The notes beneath the pieces are model-generated. The model did no database searches, had not been told where the DNA came from, and was given only the letters and a program-made list of their open reading frames with translations. DNA of 64,000 bases from Chitinophaga ginsengisegetis. Its GTDB lineage: Bacteria > Bacteroidota > Bacteroidia > Chitinophagales > Chitinophagaceae. How positions within the stretch are numbered: the first letter of the stretch is position 1; each line of letters begins with the position of its first letter. The stretch is taken from positions 62,001-126,000 of the forward strand of contig NZ_FUZZ01000006.1 in the NCBI RefSeq assembly GCF_900168065.1, read 5' to 3'. Below, piece by piece: positions 36,710-46,100 of this stretch. The position numbers and the translations under genes are program-made.

Positions 36710-36749
36710 TTTGTTTAATAGGCATTTTTAGGATATTTTTGTATACAAA
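36710..36749 (+). promoter_or_regulatory. gntR promoter overlapped by its own operator
   Basis: TTTG at 36710-36713, a 20-bp spacer and TATTTTTG at 36734-36741 form a good Bacteroidota promoter. TTTGTATACAAA (36738-36749) overlaps the -7 box and the expected start site, with only 11 bp left before the ATG at 36761. The geometry (centre 9.5 bp from the box start) is identical to that at the fah promoter. Negative autoregulation is likely. Confidence 0.75.
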
Positions 36750-36760
36750 TTACTATTTTT

Positions 36761-37423
36761 ATGAAAGAAGGTTCGTTAGCAAATATGGCATATGCTGAAT
36801 TCAGGAAAATGATCCTGTCTAATCAGTTAACCAGGGGATCCAGACTTGTGGAAAGTTGGTGGGCGCAGAAATTGAATGTAAGCCGTGTAGCTGTTAGGGA
36901 AGCTCTGATCAGGTTGTCAGGCGAAAGTCTGGTTGAATTTGGTGAAAAAGGTGGATGTTTTGTGAAATCCATTACGGCAGAAGACGTTGTGGAAATAAAG
37001 GAGTTGCGGGAAGTATTGGAACTGGGTGCATTAAAATTGTTATCGGAAAGGTATGACAAAGAAGTAATAGCAAAGTTGGAAAGAATCTGTGAAGATTTCT
37101 CACTGATGGTCAGTGGCGGATATTTGAGTGGTGCCTGCGAAGCGGATGTGAAATTCCACGAGGCTATCATTGAGGGGTCAAAAAATGCCCGCCTTTTACA
37201 TATTTATAAAAGTAGCAATATTCCCTTGTTTCATTTCAAACTTGGCAGTACGCAGTCTGAAATGAATGACTATGAATTGACGGATGTAGAGCATAGAAAA
37301 ATTGTGAAGGCTTTAAAAAAGAAGGACTATGAGACGGCAAGGGAAACGCTGATTATGCATCTGGACCGTGGAGAGAAAGCCATGCTTGGAATGGTTCCGG
37401 AAAACAACACCGTTGCAGGGTAA
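36761..37423 (+). CDS. GntR-family transcriptional regulator, FCD (FadR) subfamily
   Basis: 220 residues. A winged-helix DNA-binding domain occupies about 8-72 (LNVSRVAVREALIRLSGESLVEF is the recognition region). A helical FCD ligand domain follows (about 80-210), with the metal-site residues EADVKFHEAI, DVEHRKIV and LIMHLDRG. FCD regulators usually bind organic acids and repress catabolic operons until the ligand appears. It lies centrally between the two operon pairs of the locus, and palindromes of the GntR type occur at its own promoter and the four others, so it is the probable master regulator. The stop codon is only 13 bp from the convergent neighbour's stop. Confidence 0.9.
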   Translation: MKEGSLANMAYAEFRKMILSNQLTRGSRLVESWWAQKLNVSRVAVREALIRLSGESLVEFGEKGGCFVKSITAEDVVEIKELREVLELGALKLLSERYDKEVIAKLERICEDFSLMVSGGYLSGACEADVKFHEAIIEGSKNARLLHIYKSSNIPLFHFKLGSTQSEMNDYELTDVEHRKIVKALKKKDYETARETLIMHLDRGEKAMLGMVPENNTVAG

Positions 37424-37436
37424 TGTACGCTGCCGG

Positions 37437-38453
37437 TCAGAACTTCAGTTCCGCCAGTGATATCTCTCTCCCGTGTTGCCTTTTACTTACGTCCGCAGCT
37501 TCCATAAAGGCATACAATTCTATTGTTTCTTTTGAATTGACCGGAGATATGCCTGTCCTGTAGAAATCTATTATCTTTTGAAGCAATGGCTCGTAGCCAT
37601 GATATCCTGTGATAGGCACATTTCCTTTTTCGCCGAAGGCCATTCCTCCATAGGCATAAACACCGCTTCTGGTTCCCCGGAAAATACCTACCCTTCCGTC
37701 TTCCCATACACCTGTAACAATATCCGTAGATGCAGTATGGGTTCTTTGTACTGTGCTGCACCCCAGTCCCATTACCGCAAACAGCATTTCCACTCCATGC
37801 ACGCCATACCAGTACAAATCAGTATGGGATGGTTCAATTTCACAGGGACTAAAGGTTTCTGCACCGAGTATTTTGCCAATTAGGGAGCCATTCTGCAGCT
37901 TTTCCATATTCTCAACATAACGTAAAGTAGACGAAGAGAAAACCGGCACTTTGTGGCGTTCCGCTAATTCATAAATACGGACCACATCCCGGTAAGATGC
38001 TGCTACCGGCTTATCAATGAATACAGGTTTGCCTGCTTCAAATATCATTTTTGCCTGTTCCAATCGTAATCTGCCATCATTTGTTTCCAGCATTATTACG
38101 TCAGTTACCTTTAAAAGTTCAGCGATGGAGGATGATATGGTGACGCCATACGCTTTTACCTGTTCTGTATATCCGGAGATTCTGCTGTAGCTGCTTTTTA
38201 TTTCGCGGCTTCCATAAGGGTAGGCGGCTGTTACCCTGTACCCCCCATAAGTATCGTTAGCTTCCGTTGCATTTAATGTTTTTACAAATTCAATGGAATG
38301 AGAAGTATCCAGGCCAATGATACCAACTCTTTTCCCTTTCTGTGGTACCGGGAACGCTGCATAGGCTGAACGGGGGTATAAACTTATGCCTATGCCCAGC
38401 GTTGCTGCTGTTTGCAGGAAATTACGACGGTTAATATTCGATTTGTTTTTCAT
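37437..38453 (-). CDS. Exported Gfo/Idh/MocA-family oxidoreductase (copy A)
   Basis: 338 residues with a Tat-type signal (NRRNFLQTAATLGIG, cleavage near YAAF). The Rossmann domain starts at VGIIGLDTSHS, and the EKP-type motif is IDKPVAAS. The C-terminal alpha/beta domain contains YWYGVHGVEMLFAVMG. Family members oxidise or reduce sugar rings at C1, C3 or other positions and carry tightly bound NAD(P) when exported. It is last in the leftward operon starting at 42935, and is a full-length paralogue of the gene at 48653. The GLDTSHS motif, replacing GxGxxG, is shared by both copies. Confidence 0.85.
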   Translation of the reverse strand: MKNKSNINRRNFLQTAATLGIGISLYPRSAYAAFPVPQKGKRVGIIGLDTSHSIEFVKTLNATEANDTYGGYRVTAAYPYGSREIKSSYSRISGYTEQVKAYGVTISSSIAELLKVTDVIMLETNDGRLRLEQAKMIFEAGKPVFIDKPVAASYRDVVRIYELAERHKVPVFSSSTLRYVENMEKLQNGSLIGKILGAETFSPCEIEPSHTDLYWYGVHGVEMLFAVMGLGCSTVQRTHTASTDIVTGVWEDGRVGIFRGTRSGVYAYGGMAFGEKGNVPITGYHGYEPLLQKIIDFYRTGISPVNSKETIELYAFMEAADVSKRQHGREISLAELKF

Positions 38454-38464
38454 CCTGTAGTTAT

Positions 38465-39652
38465 TTATTTATTCGCAAGCCGTCTCAGAGCAATGTAAGC
38501 CATAAGGCCGCTGCTCATATTGAATACGTTTTGCTCGTCAACATCAAAAGTGGGTGTATGAAGGGAAGAGTTTATTCCCCGGGCGGTGTTTCCTACGCCT
38601 AATCTATAGTAGCAACTATCGGCCAGCCGGGAAAATTCTCCGAAATCTTCCCCGGCCATCCAGATATTCAAGGTAGAAACATTTTCCTTTCCCAGGTATT
38701 CAATGGCATATTGAAATACCTGGGCTGTTAGGTCCTCATTATTTTCTACTCCCGGAAATCCCTGTATTTTCACATCAGAAGTGGCGCCCATACTTTCTGA
38801 AATGCCTTTGACTATTTTATTGATATGGGCGTGTACTTCTTTTCTCCATGTTTCATCAAGTGTTCTGAGCGTACCTTCCAGGTATACTTCTTCCGGGATA
38901 ATATTAGTAGATCCGGCGGCGGTCAGCTTCCCTATTGAAAGAACAGTTGGCATCGCTGGGTTAGCCATTCTGCTTACAATTTGCTGCAGGGCAATAATTA
39001 CATGACCGGCGATTACCACCGGATCTATATTTAAATGCGGTTGCGCGCCGTGTCCTCCCCGGCCTTTGATGGTAATATACAGCTCGTCATTTGAGGCCAT
39101 ATATCTTCCGGGTTTCAATCCCACCTTTCCTGCTTCCAGTTCTGGCATAGTATGCTGACCGATAACAGCGACCAGTCCCGGGTGATTTAATAATCCTTCT
39201 TCCACCATGGCTTTGGCGCCTCCGGGATATTTTTCTTCTGCCGGCTGGAAAATAAGTTTGATCTGTCCTCCAAAATCATCTTTCAGGGCCTGTGCAATGC
39301 GCGCTACGCCCAGCAATGATGCGGTGTGTACATCGTGTCCGCAGGCATGCATGATACCTTCATTCTCAGATTTATACGGTACATTATTTTCTTCATTAAT
39401 GGGAAGTGCATCAATATCTGCCCGTAATGCAACTGCTATTGAAGATGGTTTGTTTCCGGTTATGGTGCCGATAACGCCGTTGCCGGCAGATGTCTGCCAG
39501 GGAATATTCATTTGGGTTAACCGCTTTTTAATATAGTCAGCTGTTCCCTGTTCGTGAAATGAAAGTTCCGGATGCCGGTGCAGATAGTGTCTGTCTGCAA
39601 TGATTTCACCGGAAAATTGGTGGCATAGTATTTTAATTTTGTCTATGAGCAT
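38465..39652 (-). CDS. M20-family amidohydrolase (hippurate/N-acyl-amino-acid hydrolase type)
   Basis: 395 residues, no signal peptide. M20D motifs are present: HRHPELSFHE, ALRADIDALPI, MHACGHDVHTASLLG, IFQPAEEKYPGGA and, near the end, the HTPTFDVDE metal region. Relatives split N-acyl amino acids, hippurate or N-acetyl-diaminopimelate. Its start overlaps the upstream lyase gene by one base (TGATG), so translation is coupled. An intracellular deacylation step in the pathway is likely. Confidence 0.9.
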   Translation of the reverse strand: MLIDKIKILCHQFSGEIIADRHYLHRHPELSFHEQGTADYIKKRLTQMNIPWQTSAGNGVIGTITGNKPSSIAVALRADIDALPINEENNVPYKSENEGIMHACGHDVHTASLLGVARIAQALKDDFGGQIKLIFQPAEEKYPGGAKAMVEEGLLNHPGLVAVIGQHTMPELEAGKVGLKPGRYMASNDELYITIKGRGGHGAQPHLNIDPVVIAGHVIIALQQIVSRMANPAMPTVLSIGKLTAAGSTNIIPEEVYLEGTLRTLDETWRKEVHAHINKIVKGISESMGATSDVKIQGFPGVENNEDLTAQVFQYAIEYLGKENVSTLNIWMAGEDFGEFSRLADSCYYRLGVGNTARGINSSLHTPTFDVDEQNVFNMSSGLMAYIALRRLANK

Positions 39653-40689
39653 CAGCGTGAGTGCTTGGTTAATGATGGATAAGCCTGCAATACACGGTCT
39701 ATTTCGGAAGACTGTCCCGGGGAAAGACTTTCATGTGGATTGAGACACCAGATGCCTTCAAGAAGTTGCTCGCGGCGGAGCACTTCATGTATCCCGGAAA
39801 TACATCCGTGAAACTGGTTCGAAGGATCAAAGATGGCCGCATTCATATCGGTGATCATGACGCCGGTAGCCAGTAAGTCTGCTATCCCTTCATTATTGTT
39901 GGCGATGGAGTGCTTTATTTTATTAAACAGCTCAACCGCCGGTTTTGTCCAAACAGACCAATGACCCAGCAACCCGCCAACAAATCTTTTTTCAACCGTT
40001 GCCCCATTCACTACAAATCTGAAAGGGGTAAGGAGGTCTGCTACCAGGTTGTCGTCATTGCCTGTATACAGGGCAACTTCTTGCATCCGGGTGGAGTCGC
40101 ACACTGCTCTTACCACATCCAGCGTTTGGTAACGGTTGAATGCAGCAACTTTTATCGCCTCCACATTTGGAATTCCGGCGAAGGCTTTCCAGAATTCGTA
40201 ACTAAGGATCCGGCCTCCCACAGCAGGTTGCAGATAAAAGCCAAATACAGGCAGGATATCTGCAATTGTCCTGACATGTTTTATCAGGGCTTCGTCCGTC
40301 CAGTCGTTTAGCCCGCCAAGACTTAATAAACCGATGTCATAGCCATATTTAACTGCCAGTTCAGCCTCTTTAACTGCCTGGCTGGTAGAGCCGCAAATGC
40401 CGGCAACTTTGACAAGTGTTTTTCCACCTGCTGAACGCTGTATCTCATCAGCTGTTAACTCCAGTACCCGTTCCAGCAGGTTAAATTTCGGGTCCCTGAT
40501 TTCAAATTGCGTAGTATGCACACCAATAGCAATACCTCCCGATCCGCTTTCGAGGTAATATCTGGTCAGCGCTCTTTGCCGTTTTTCATCTATCCTTAAT
40601 TCGCTGGTAAGCGCAAGTGGATGTGCAGGTATGAAAGTACCCTGGTGCAGCAACGTTTTAACTGCCGGGCTCAATATTTTTGCAGCCAT
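39652..40689 (-). CDS. DHDPS/NAL-family aldolase or lyase (copy 2)
   Basis: 345 residues, somewhat longer than the usual 290-310. TIM barrel with PAHPLAL at the first strand, FGFYLQP carrying the tyrosine-position residue Tyr152, and the Schiff-base Lys180 in EAIKVAAFNR. The tyrosine is retained here, unlike in the family member at 25814. Keto-deoxy-acid aldolase or related chemistry is expected. Its gene begins 4 bp after the epimerase-like gene stop and is coupled to the M20 gene downstream. Confidence 0.8.
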   Translation of the reverse strand: MAAKILSPAVKTLLHQGTFIPAHPLALTSELRIDEKRQRALTRYYLESGSGGIAIGVHTTQFEIRDPKFNLLERVLELTADEIQRSAGGKTLVKVAGICGSTSQAVKEAELAVKYGYDIGLLSLGGLNDWTDEALIKHVRTIADILPVFGFYLQPAVGGRILSYEFWKAFAGIPNVEAIKVAAFNRYQTLDVVRAVCDSTRMQEVALYTGNDDNLVADLLTPFRFVVNGATVEKRFVGGLLGHWSVWTKPAVELFNKIKHSIANNNEGIADLLATGVMITDMNAAIFDPSNQFHGCISGIHEVLRREQLLEGIWCLNPHESLSPGQSSEIDRVLQAYPSLTKHSR

Positions 40690-40693
40690 ATCT

Positions 40694-41710
40694 TTAAAAT
40701 TTTCCTTCCCGTTCCTGAAAATGAGTAGGCTTATTGGAGATTTTTCCGCCGTATTTCAGCCATTCGGCAATCATATAAATCATTTCCTTGAGTGACACCG
40801 ATGGATAGCCAAATAAATTAAATGCCTCCGCTGAATTGCTCAACAGGGCAGTGGCTTGTTCTTCTCCGCTGAATACCGGTGGCAGGTTGAACAGCTTGCC
40901 AAATTCTCCCGCAATCCATCTTACAGAAGCGGTTTCCGGACCTGAAACATTTAAGAACTTTGCAGGTGTGCTGCAATGTAGTAATGAGCGGATAGCAATT
41001 TCGTCCGCATCTTTTTGCCATATCACATTTACATGACCCATACGAAGATCAATGCTAATGCCTTCTTTCACACATTTAGCAATTTCAAGCAACACGCCAT
41101 AGCTGACATCATTCGCATAATTCAATCTGTAAATCAGCAATGGAGTGCCATACTTCGACGACTGGTATTGAAAAATCCGTTCCCGCCCAAGACAGGACTG
41201 TGCATATTCTCCAACAGGTGCTGCCGCCATTTCTTCTGTGGCGCCGCCTGCAATAACAGGAGTCAGCGGATATACGTTACCCGTAGAGAAAACAACGATT
41301 TTTGAGTTTTTGAATTTTTCCGCTACCAGCCCGGGAAGGAAGCTGTTCATCGCCCATGTTAATGATTCATTACCTGTAGTCCCAAATTTTGTTCCTGCCA
41401 GGTATATCACATTAGGCACTTCCGGTAAAGAAGCCAGTTGCTCAGGCTCCAGTAAGTCGACCGGGTAGGTTTCAACGCCATACTGTTCCAGCTCAGACTG
41501 AAGGCCGGGTTGGGAGAATCTGGACGCGCCCAGTACTTTCTTTTTCAAACCTGCAATGGCAATAGCGTCCATTGCTAATTTGGCCATAGAGGGCCCCATT
41601 TTCCCTCCAACACCAAGTAAGAGAATGTCCCCGTCAATTTTTGCAATGTCTTCGATAAGCGCATCTGAAGGCGTTAGAAGACGACTGTAAATATCATTGA
41701 TATCGGTCAT
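40694..41710 (-). CDS. NAD-dependent epimerase-like protein lacking the catalytic lysine
   Basis: 338 residues of the extended SDR fold. The nucleotide-binding loop is LLGVGGKMGPS (GxGGxxG-like), with VVFSTGNVYP on strand 5. The family active-site pattern YxxSKxxxE is present as YAQSCLGRE, so Tyr169 is kept but the lysine is Cys173. Loss of that lysine normally abolishes epimerase or dehydratase activity, so the protein may bind NAD(P) with different chemistry or act non-enzymatically. It is second in its operon, 22 bp after the transporter gene. Confidence 0.75.
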   Translation of the reverse strand: MTDINDIYSRLLTPSDALIEDIAKIDGDILLLGVGGKMGPSMAKLAMDAIAIAGLKKKVLGASRFSQPGLQSELEQYGVETYPVDLLEPEQLASLPEVPNVIYLAGTKFGTTGNESLTWAMNSFLPGLVAEKFKNSKIVVFSTGNVYPLTPVIAGGATEEMAAAPVGEYAQSCLGRERIFQYQSSKYGTPLLIYRLNYANDVSYGVLLEIAKCVKEGISIDLRMGHVNVIWQKDADEIAIRSLLHCSTPAKFLNVSGPETASVRWIAGEFGKLFNLPPVFSGEEQATALLSNSAEAFNLFGYPSVSLKEMIYMIAEWLKYGGKISNKPTHFQEREGKF

Positions 41711-41732
41711 GTTGTGAAATTTATAGAGATAG

Positions 41733-42935
41733 TTAAAAGAAGAGTTTTTGAATATTCAGACCGGCCAGGATAAATACGAGAAGAAGCCCCGCTATAGCTG
41801 CTATGTTGACGGCCGTTGAATTTTTATATTTGCCCATGATCGTTGCATCATTACTAACCGCAAATAATGCTATTCCGATCAGTGGTACGATCAATACGGT
41901 GATGCTTTGTGCAAAAACGATCAGTTCAAGTGGAATATGCCCGAAAAGGATAGCTATTGTTGCGCCGATAATAATGATCAGGGCAATGAAGCTTTTTGCT
42001 TTTGGAGAATCCATGCTGCTGCCGAAGCCGAGGGAATCTGCCAGCAGCGTTCCGCCAAGTGTGGCATTGCCGATAAGGGAAGAGAAGGATGCGCCATAAA
42101 GGCCTATCAGGAAAAACATAGTAGCCTTCTTGCCGAAAAGGGGCGTAAGCGCCCGGCCCATATCTGCGGCTGTATTCACCTTTATATGGTTAACATGAAG
42201 AACGGAGGCAGCGCAGACCATCACAATGACACTCATTAACCCAAGCAAAAGGATACCTGTAAGGCTTCTATCCCTGATCTCATTTCCGCTTTTGTTATTT
42301 CTTGCCCTTTCCTGTACAAGATAAGACTGATAAAATGCGCCCACCAGTGAAAAACAGGAAGCGATAAACGCAATGATCAGGCCCTGGGATCCCATCAGGA
42401 CCTGCGGGCGTAAACCGGCCAGACTCTCTGACAAGGAAGGACGCGCTACGATGCAGGTGACCAGGAACGAAAGCAGCATGGATATTACAATGCCTATCAT
42501 CACTGTTTCAAGGATCTTGTAGAAACGGCGAAAGAATAACAGGCTTATGCCTATCGCGCTGGAAAGGACCACCCAGAAGCCGGTGGACGTATTCGTTAGT
42601 TCGGCCAATGCTACACCGGATCCGATTGCGTTGCCAGCCTGAAATGAAACGGTAACCAGGAAAATTCCTATACCTATGATCGCAGAAAATTTGCTGCCCC
42701 ACTTCATTTGAATAGTATTTAACAACGATTGTTTGGTGGCCATGCCTATCCTGGCCGCCATAGATGTGTAAATGGCCATAAAGAATATGGCAACTGCCAC
42801 AATCCATAGTAAACTATATCCAAATTCAGCCCCGAGTTTAGTGGTAATAGTCATTTTACTTGGCCCAAAAACAACGGCCAGCGTAATGATGCCTGGAATA
42901 AGGGAGCCGCTCCAATCTTTTAGTTTTGATGACAT
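41733..42935 (-). CDS. Nramp-fold transporter without the metal-binding motifs
   Basis: 400 residues from ATG 42935. A start at 42998 would lie inside the operator and promoter, so it is rejected. About eleven membrane segments with the Nramp plan are visible. In TM1 the metal motif DPGN is replaced by GPSK (24-27, VFGPSKMTITTKLGAEFGYSLLW), and in TM6 the MPH motif is replaced (SLVGAFYQSYLVQ). Without these residues divalent-metal transport is unlikely. As first gene of a catabolic operon with a GntR operator in its promoter, it more likely carries an organic substrate across the inner membrane. Confidence 0.8.
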   Translation of the reverse strand: MSSKLKDWSGSLIPGIITLAVVFGPSKMTITTKLGAEFGYSLLWIVAVAIFFMAIYTSMAARIGMATKQSLLNTIQMKWGSKFSAIIGIGIFLVTVSFQAGNAIGSGVALAELTNTSTGFWVVLSSAIGISLLFFRRFYKILETVMIGIVISMLLSFLVTCIVARPSLSESLAGLRPQVLMGSQGLIIAFIASCFSLVGAFYQSYLVQERARNNKSGNEIRDRSLTGILLLGLMSVIVMVCAASVLHVNHIKVNTAADMGRALTPLFGKKATMFFLIGLYGASFSSLIGNATLGGTLLADSLGFGSSMDSPKAKSFIALIIIIGATIAILFGHIPLELIVFAQSITVLIVPLIGIALFAVSNDATIMGKYKNSTAVNIAAIAGLLLVFILAGLNIQKLFF

Positions 42936-42966
42936 GCGTCCTGGTTTGGTTGAATAAAATGTTATT

Positions 42967-43020
42967 TGATTACAAATATATTGTAGTTTTGTATACAAAA
43001 ATACTTTTTTTGTGTATGCA
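42967..43020 (-). promoter_or_regulatory. Promoter of the 42935 operon with a ladder of operators
   Basis: Leftward -7 box TATATTTG at 42980-42973. The perfect 14-bp palindrome TTTTGTATACAAAA (42987-43000) is centred 13.5 bp upstream of the box, exactly as at susC. Weaker copies lie 23 bp to either side: TGATTACA (42967-42974) and TGTATGCA (43013-43020). The leader to ATG 42935 is about 30 nt. Confidence 0.7.
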
Positions 43021-43132
43021 GAAAAAATAAAGCCTATCCGCCAATGAAAACGCGCAACCGCTGAGAACTGATTTTTTTATAGATATAATTGCCGGAACCC
43101 GGCACCTTAGATGATTTATTTATTCAAGTGAT

Positions 43133-46100
43133 ATGAGATCGTACCTGACATATGTATGCTGCTGTTTAATGGGCTTATATGCCTGTTCGGGAAGCAGGGG
43201 TAGTAAGAAGATTGTATTGTTTGCCACTCCGGCTGTTACCGACAGTCTGAAGCAACAACTGGAAAGAGCAGCAGCCAGCAATGGCTGGCTGCTGCAGGTT
43301 ACCACAGACCGGCACTTTTTCCAGGAAGATTCCCTGGCCGGATGCAGCGCCGTGGTATCCATGCTGTCGGATGTCGATAGCATGGGCCACCGCGAAGTGG
43401 TATCGTTGCGGCGCTACCTGGAAGCAGGCGGAGGCTGGATGTTAGTAGCCGATACACTGCATCACCCAACAGGTTGGCCCTGGCTCGATTCATTGAACGG
43501 GCGGAGGGAATTTACGGAAGAGAAGCCTGCCAGGATCTTTATGACGCCGGCACCATTAGCAGCAGGGGTATTGGAAAAAGGTGTGAAATATGCGATCGGG
43601 GATAATACCGCGCCGGATTATAAACTTTGTGCCACACTTCCTATACCTGAAAATAACCGGTACGCCTATACGATGTTGGGTCAGGGACTGGATGAACCTA
43701 TGGAAATGGCCATCATGCCGGGCAACGACGTATTGTTTGTAGAACGCAAAGGTGGCGTAAAATTGTATGAGCACGACAGCAGGGAGATAAAAACCATTGG
43801 GCATTTCGACGTTTTCAGTGGCATAGAAGATGGCTTGCTGGGCGTGGCCCTGGACCCGGATTATGAAAAAAATAACTGGGTGTATTTTTACTATGGGGTG
43901 GCAGGCAGCAAGGCAGTGAGCCGTTTATCCAGACTGGAGCTGAAGAAGGGGCAGCTGTTGATGCAAACAGAAAAGATCATGATGGAAATTCCTTCACAAC
44001 GGCAGTATTGCTGTCATTCTGCAGGATACCTGGAATTTGGCCCTGGCGGCCTGTTATACCTTTCAACCGGGGATAATACAAACGCGGAGGCTACCGAAGG
44101 TTATACACCGGTAGATGAAAGACCAGGACATGAACTGGCCGACGACCAGGGCACGTCTGCCAACAGCAATGATCTGCGGGGCAAGATACTGCGTATAAAG
44201 CCAAAGCCGGATGGAACCTACGAAATACCAGACGGCAACCTCTTTCCTAAAGATGGCTCCGCGGGCAGACCTGAAATTTACGTAATGGGATGCCGCAATC
44301 CTTTCCGCATCACAGTAGATCCGCACAACAACTTTCTTTATTGGGGAGATATAGGGCCGGATACTAAGGTGCCCGCTGCTGAAGGCGGTACCCTGAGCTT
44401 TGATGAAGTGAATCAGGCCAGGAAGCCCGGATACTTTGGCTGGCCTTATTTTAATGGCAACAATGAAGCATATCCTCTATGGGACTTCGCCGGAAAAAAA
44501 GAACGCCCCCGTCAGAACCCGCAGCATCCGGTCAACAACTCACGGAATAATACAGGAGTGCGCAACCTCCCGCCCGCTCAACCGGCAATAATTTGGTATG
44601 CCGATGGCAGTTCACCCATATTCCCGTTGGTCGGCAAAGGCGGTGAATCCGTAATGACAGGTCCCGTTTTTTACAGCGATCAGTTCAAAAATGCTAAATA
44701 CAGGTTATCGTCGTATTATGATGGCAAACTGTTTATTTACGATTGGGTGCGCCGTTGGATCATGGCAGTTACATTTGACAAAGATTATCATTATCTCCGC
44801 ATGGAGCCATTTCTTGAAAACCTGGAGCCGTCCGCGCCTATAGATATGAAGTTTGGTGAGGATGGTGCGATTTATTTACTGGAATACGGCACCAACTGGT
44901 TCGCAAAAAATATGGATGCGAGACTGGTACGTATTACCTATGCAGAAGGTAACCGTAAGCCATTTGCCAGCATCCGGTCTGATAACAACTATGGTGCCGT
45001 GCCTTTTACCGCACACCTTTCAGCGGCAACATCCGGCGACTTCGATAAGGGAGATGTGCTGCAATACAACTGGGAGCTGGAGGGCAAAAATTATAGCGGA
45101 CCAACGCTGGCGCATACATTTAACCAGCCGGGTAAATACAGGATATACTTAACAGTAACGGATAATCACGGCGCCACAGACACCGCCTCATTGACGCTCG
45201 AAGTAGGCAACACGCCGCCGGTTGTCCGGATACAGACCAAAAATAACCGTAGCTTTTATTGGGATAATACCTCACTCGATTACCAGGTAAGCGTTACCGA
45301 TCATGAAGATCCGCAGATCGATTCTTCCGCCATCAGGGTGAGTTTTGATTATCTGGCCTCGGGCCGCGACTTAGCGGTGGTATTAAACGGTAGCAACAGC
45401 AGTGCCAGTCCACAGTACGCAAGAGGCCATGAACTGTTTTATTCATTGGACTGTAAGGCCTGTCACACAGAAAACACAGCCTCCGTAGGGCCAAGCCTGC
45501 TGGACATCTCACACCGTTATGCTGGTAAGGAAGATAACATCGGCAAGCTGGCGGCTAAGATCATTGCCGGCGGCAGTGGCAACTGGGGCACGCGCACAAT
45601 GTCTTCCCATCCCGATCTGCTACCTAAGGATGCCAGGGAAATAGTGAAGTACATTATCTCGCTGGGAGCCACCACGCCGTCATTACCCTTGCGGGGATCA
45701 TTAGCGTTGAAAGCTCATGAAGGAAAAGGAAACAATGGTGTTTATCTGCTTACCGCTTCTTATGCCGACAAAGGAGCCAATAATATAGCACCTCTCACAT
45801 CGCAGGCTATCGTTGTATTAAGAAACCCGTTACTGGAGGTGGAAGATTTTGATGACAGCAAGGTGAGCTTACAACCCATCGCCACCGCCGGTCTTACCTA
45901 TGCCTATGTAAAGGATGGGGATTTTGTAGCCTACAAACAACTTGACCTGGCAGGCATCAGCAGTATAAAGTACAATGTGCAATACAGGGGCAGTGGTGGT
46001 GAAATCCTGTTACATATCGATAGAAAGAATGGACCGGTAGCAAGCAGGATCACTATACCTCCCGGAAATACGCCCGACTGGAAATCGGGCTGGAAACAGG

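Noticed and set aside
40061..40072. Palindrome CCTGTATACAGG
   Set aside because: It is inside the coding region of the DHDPS-family gene, and its flanks differ from the TTTGTATACAAA form of the promoter sites.
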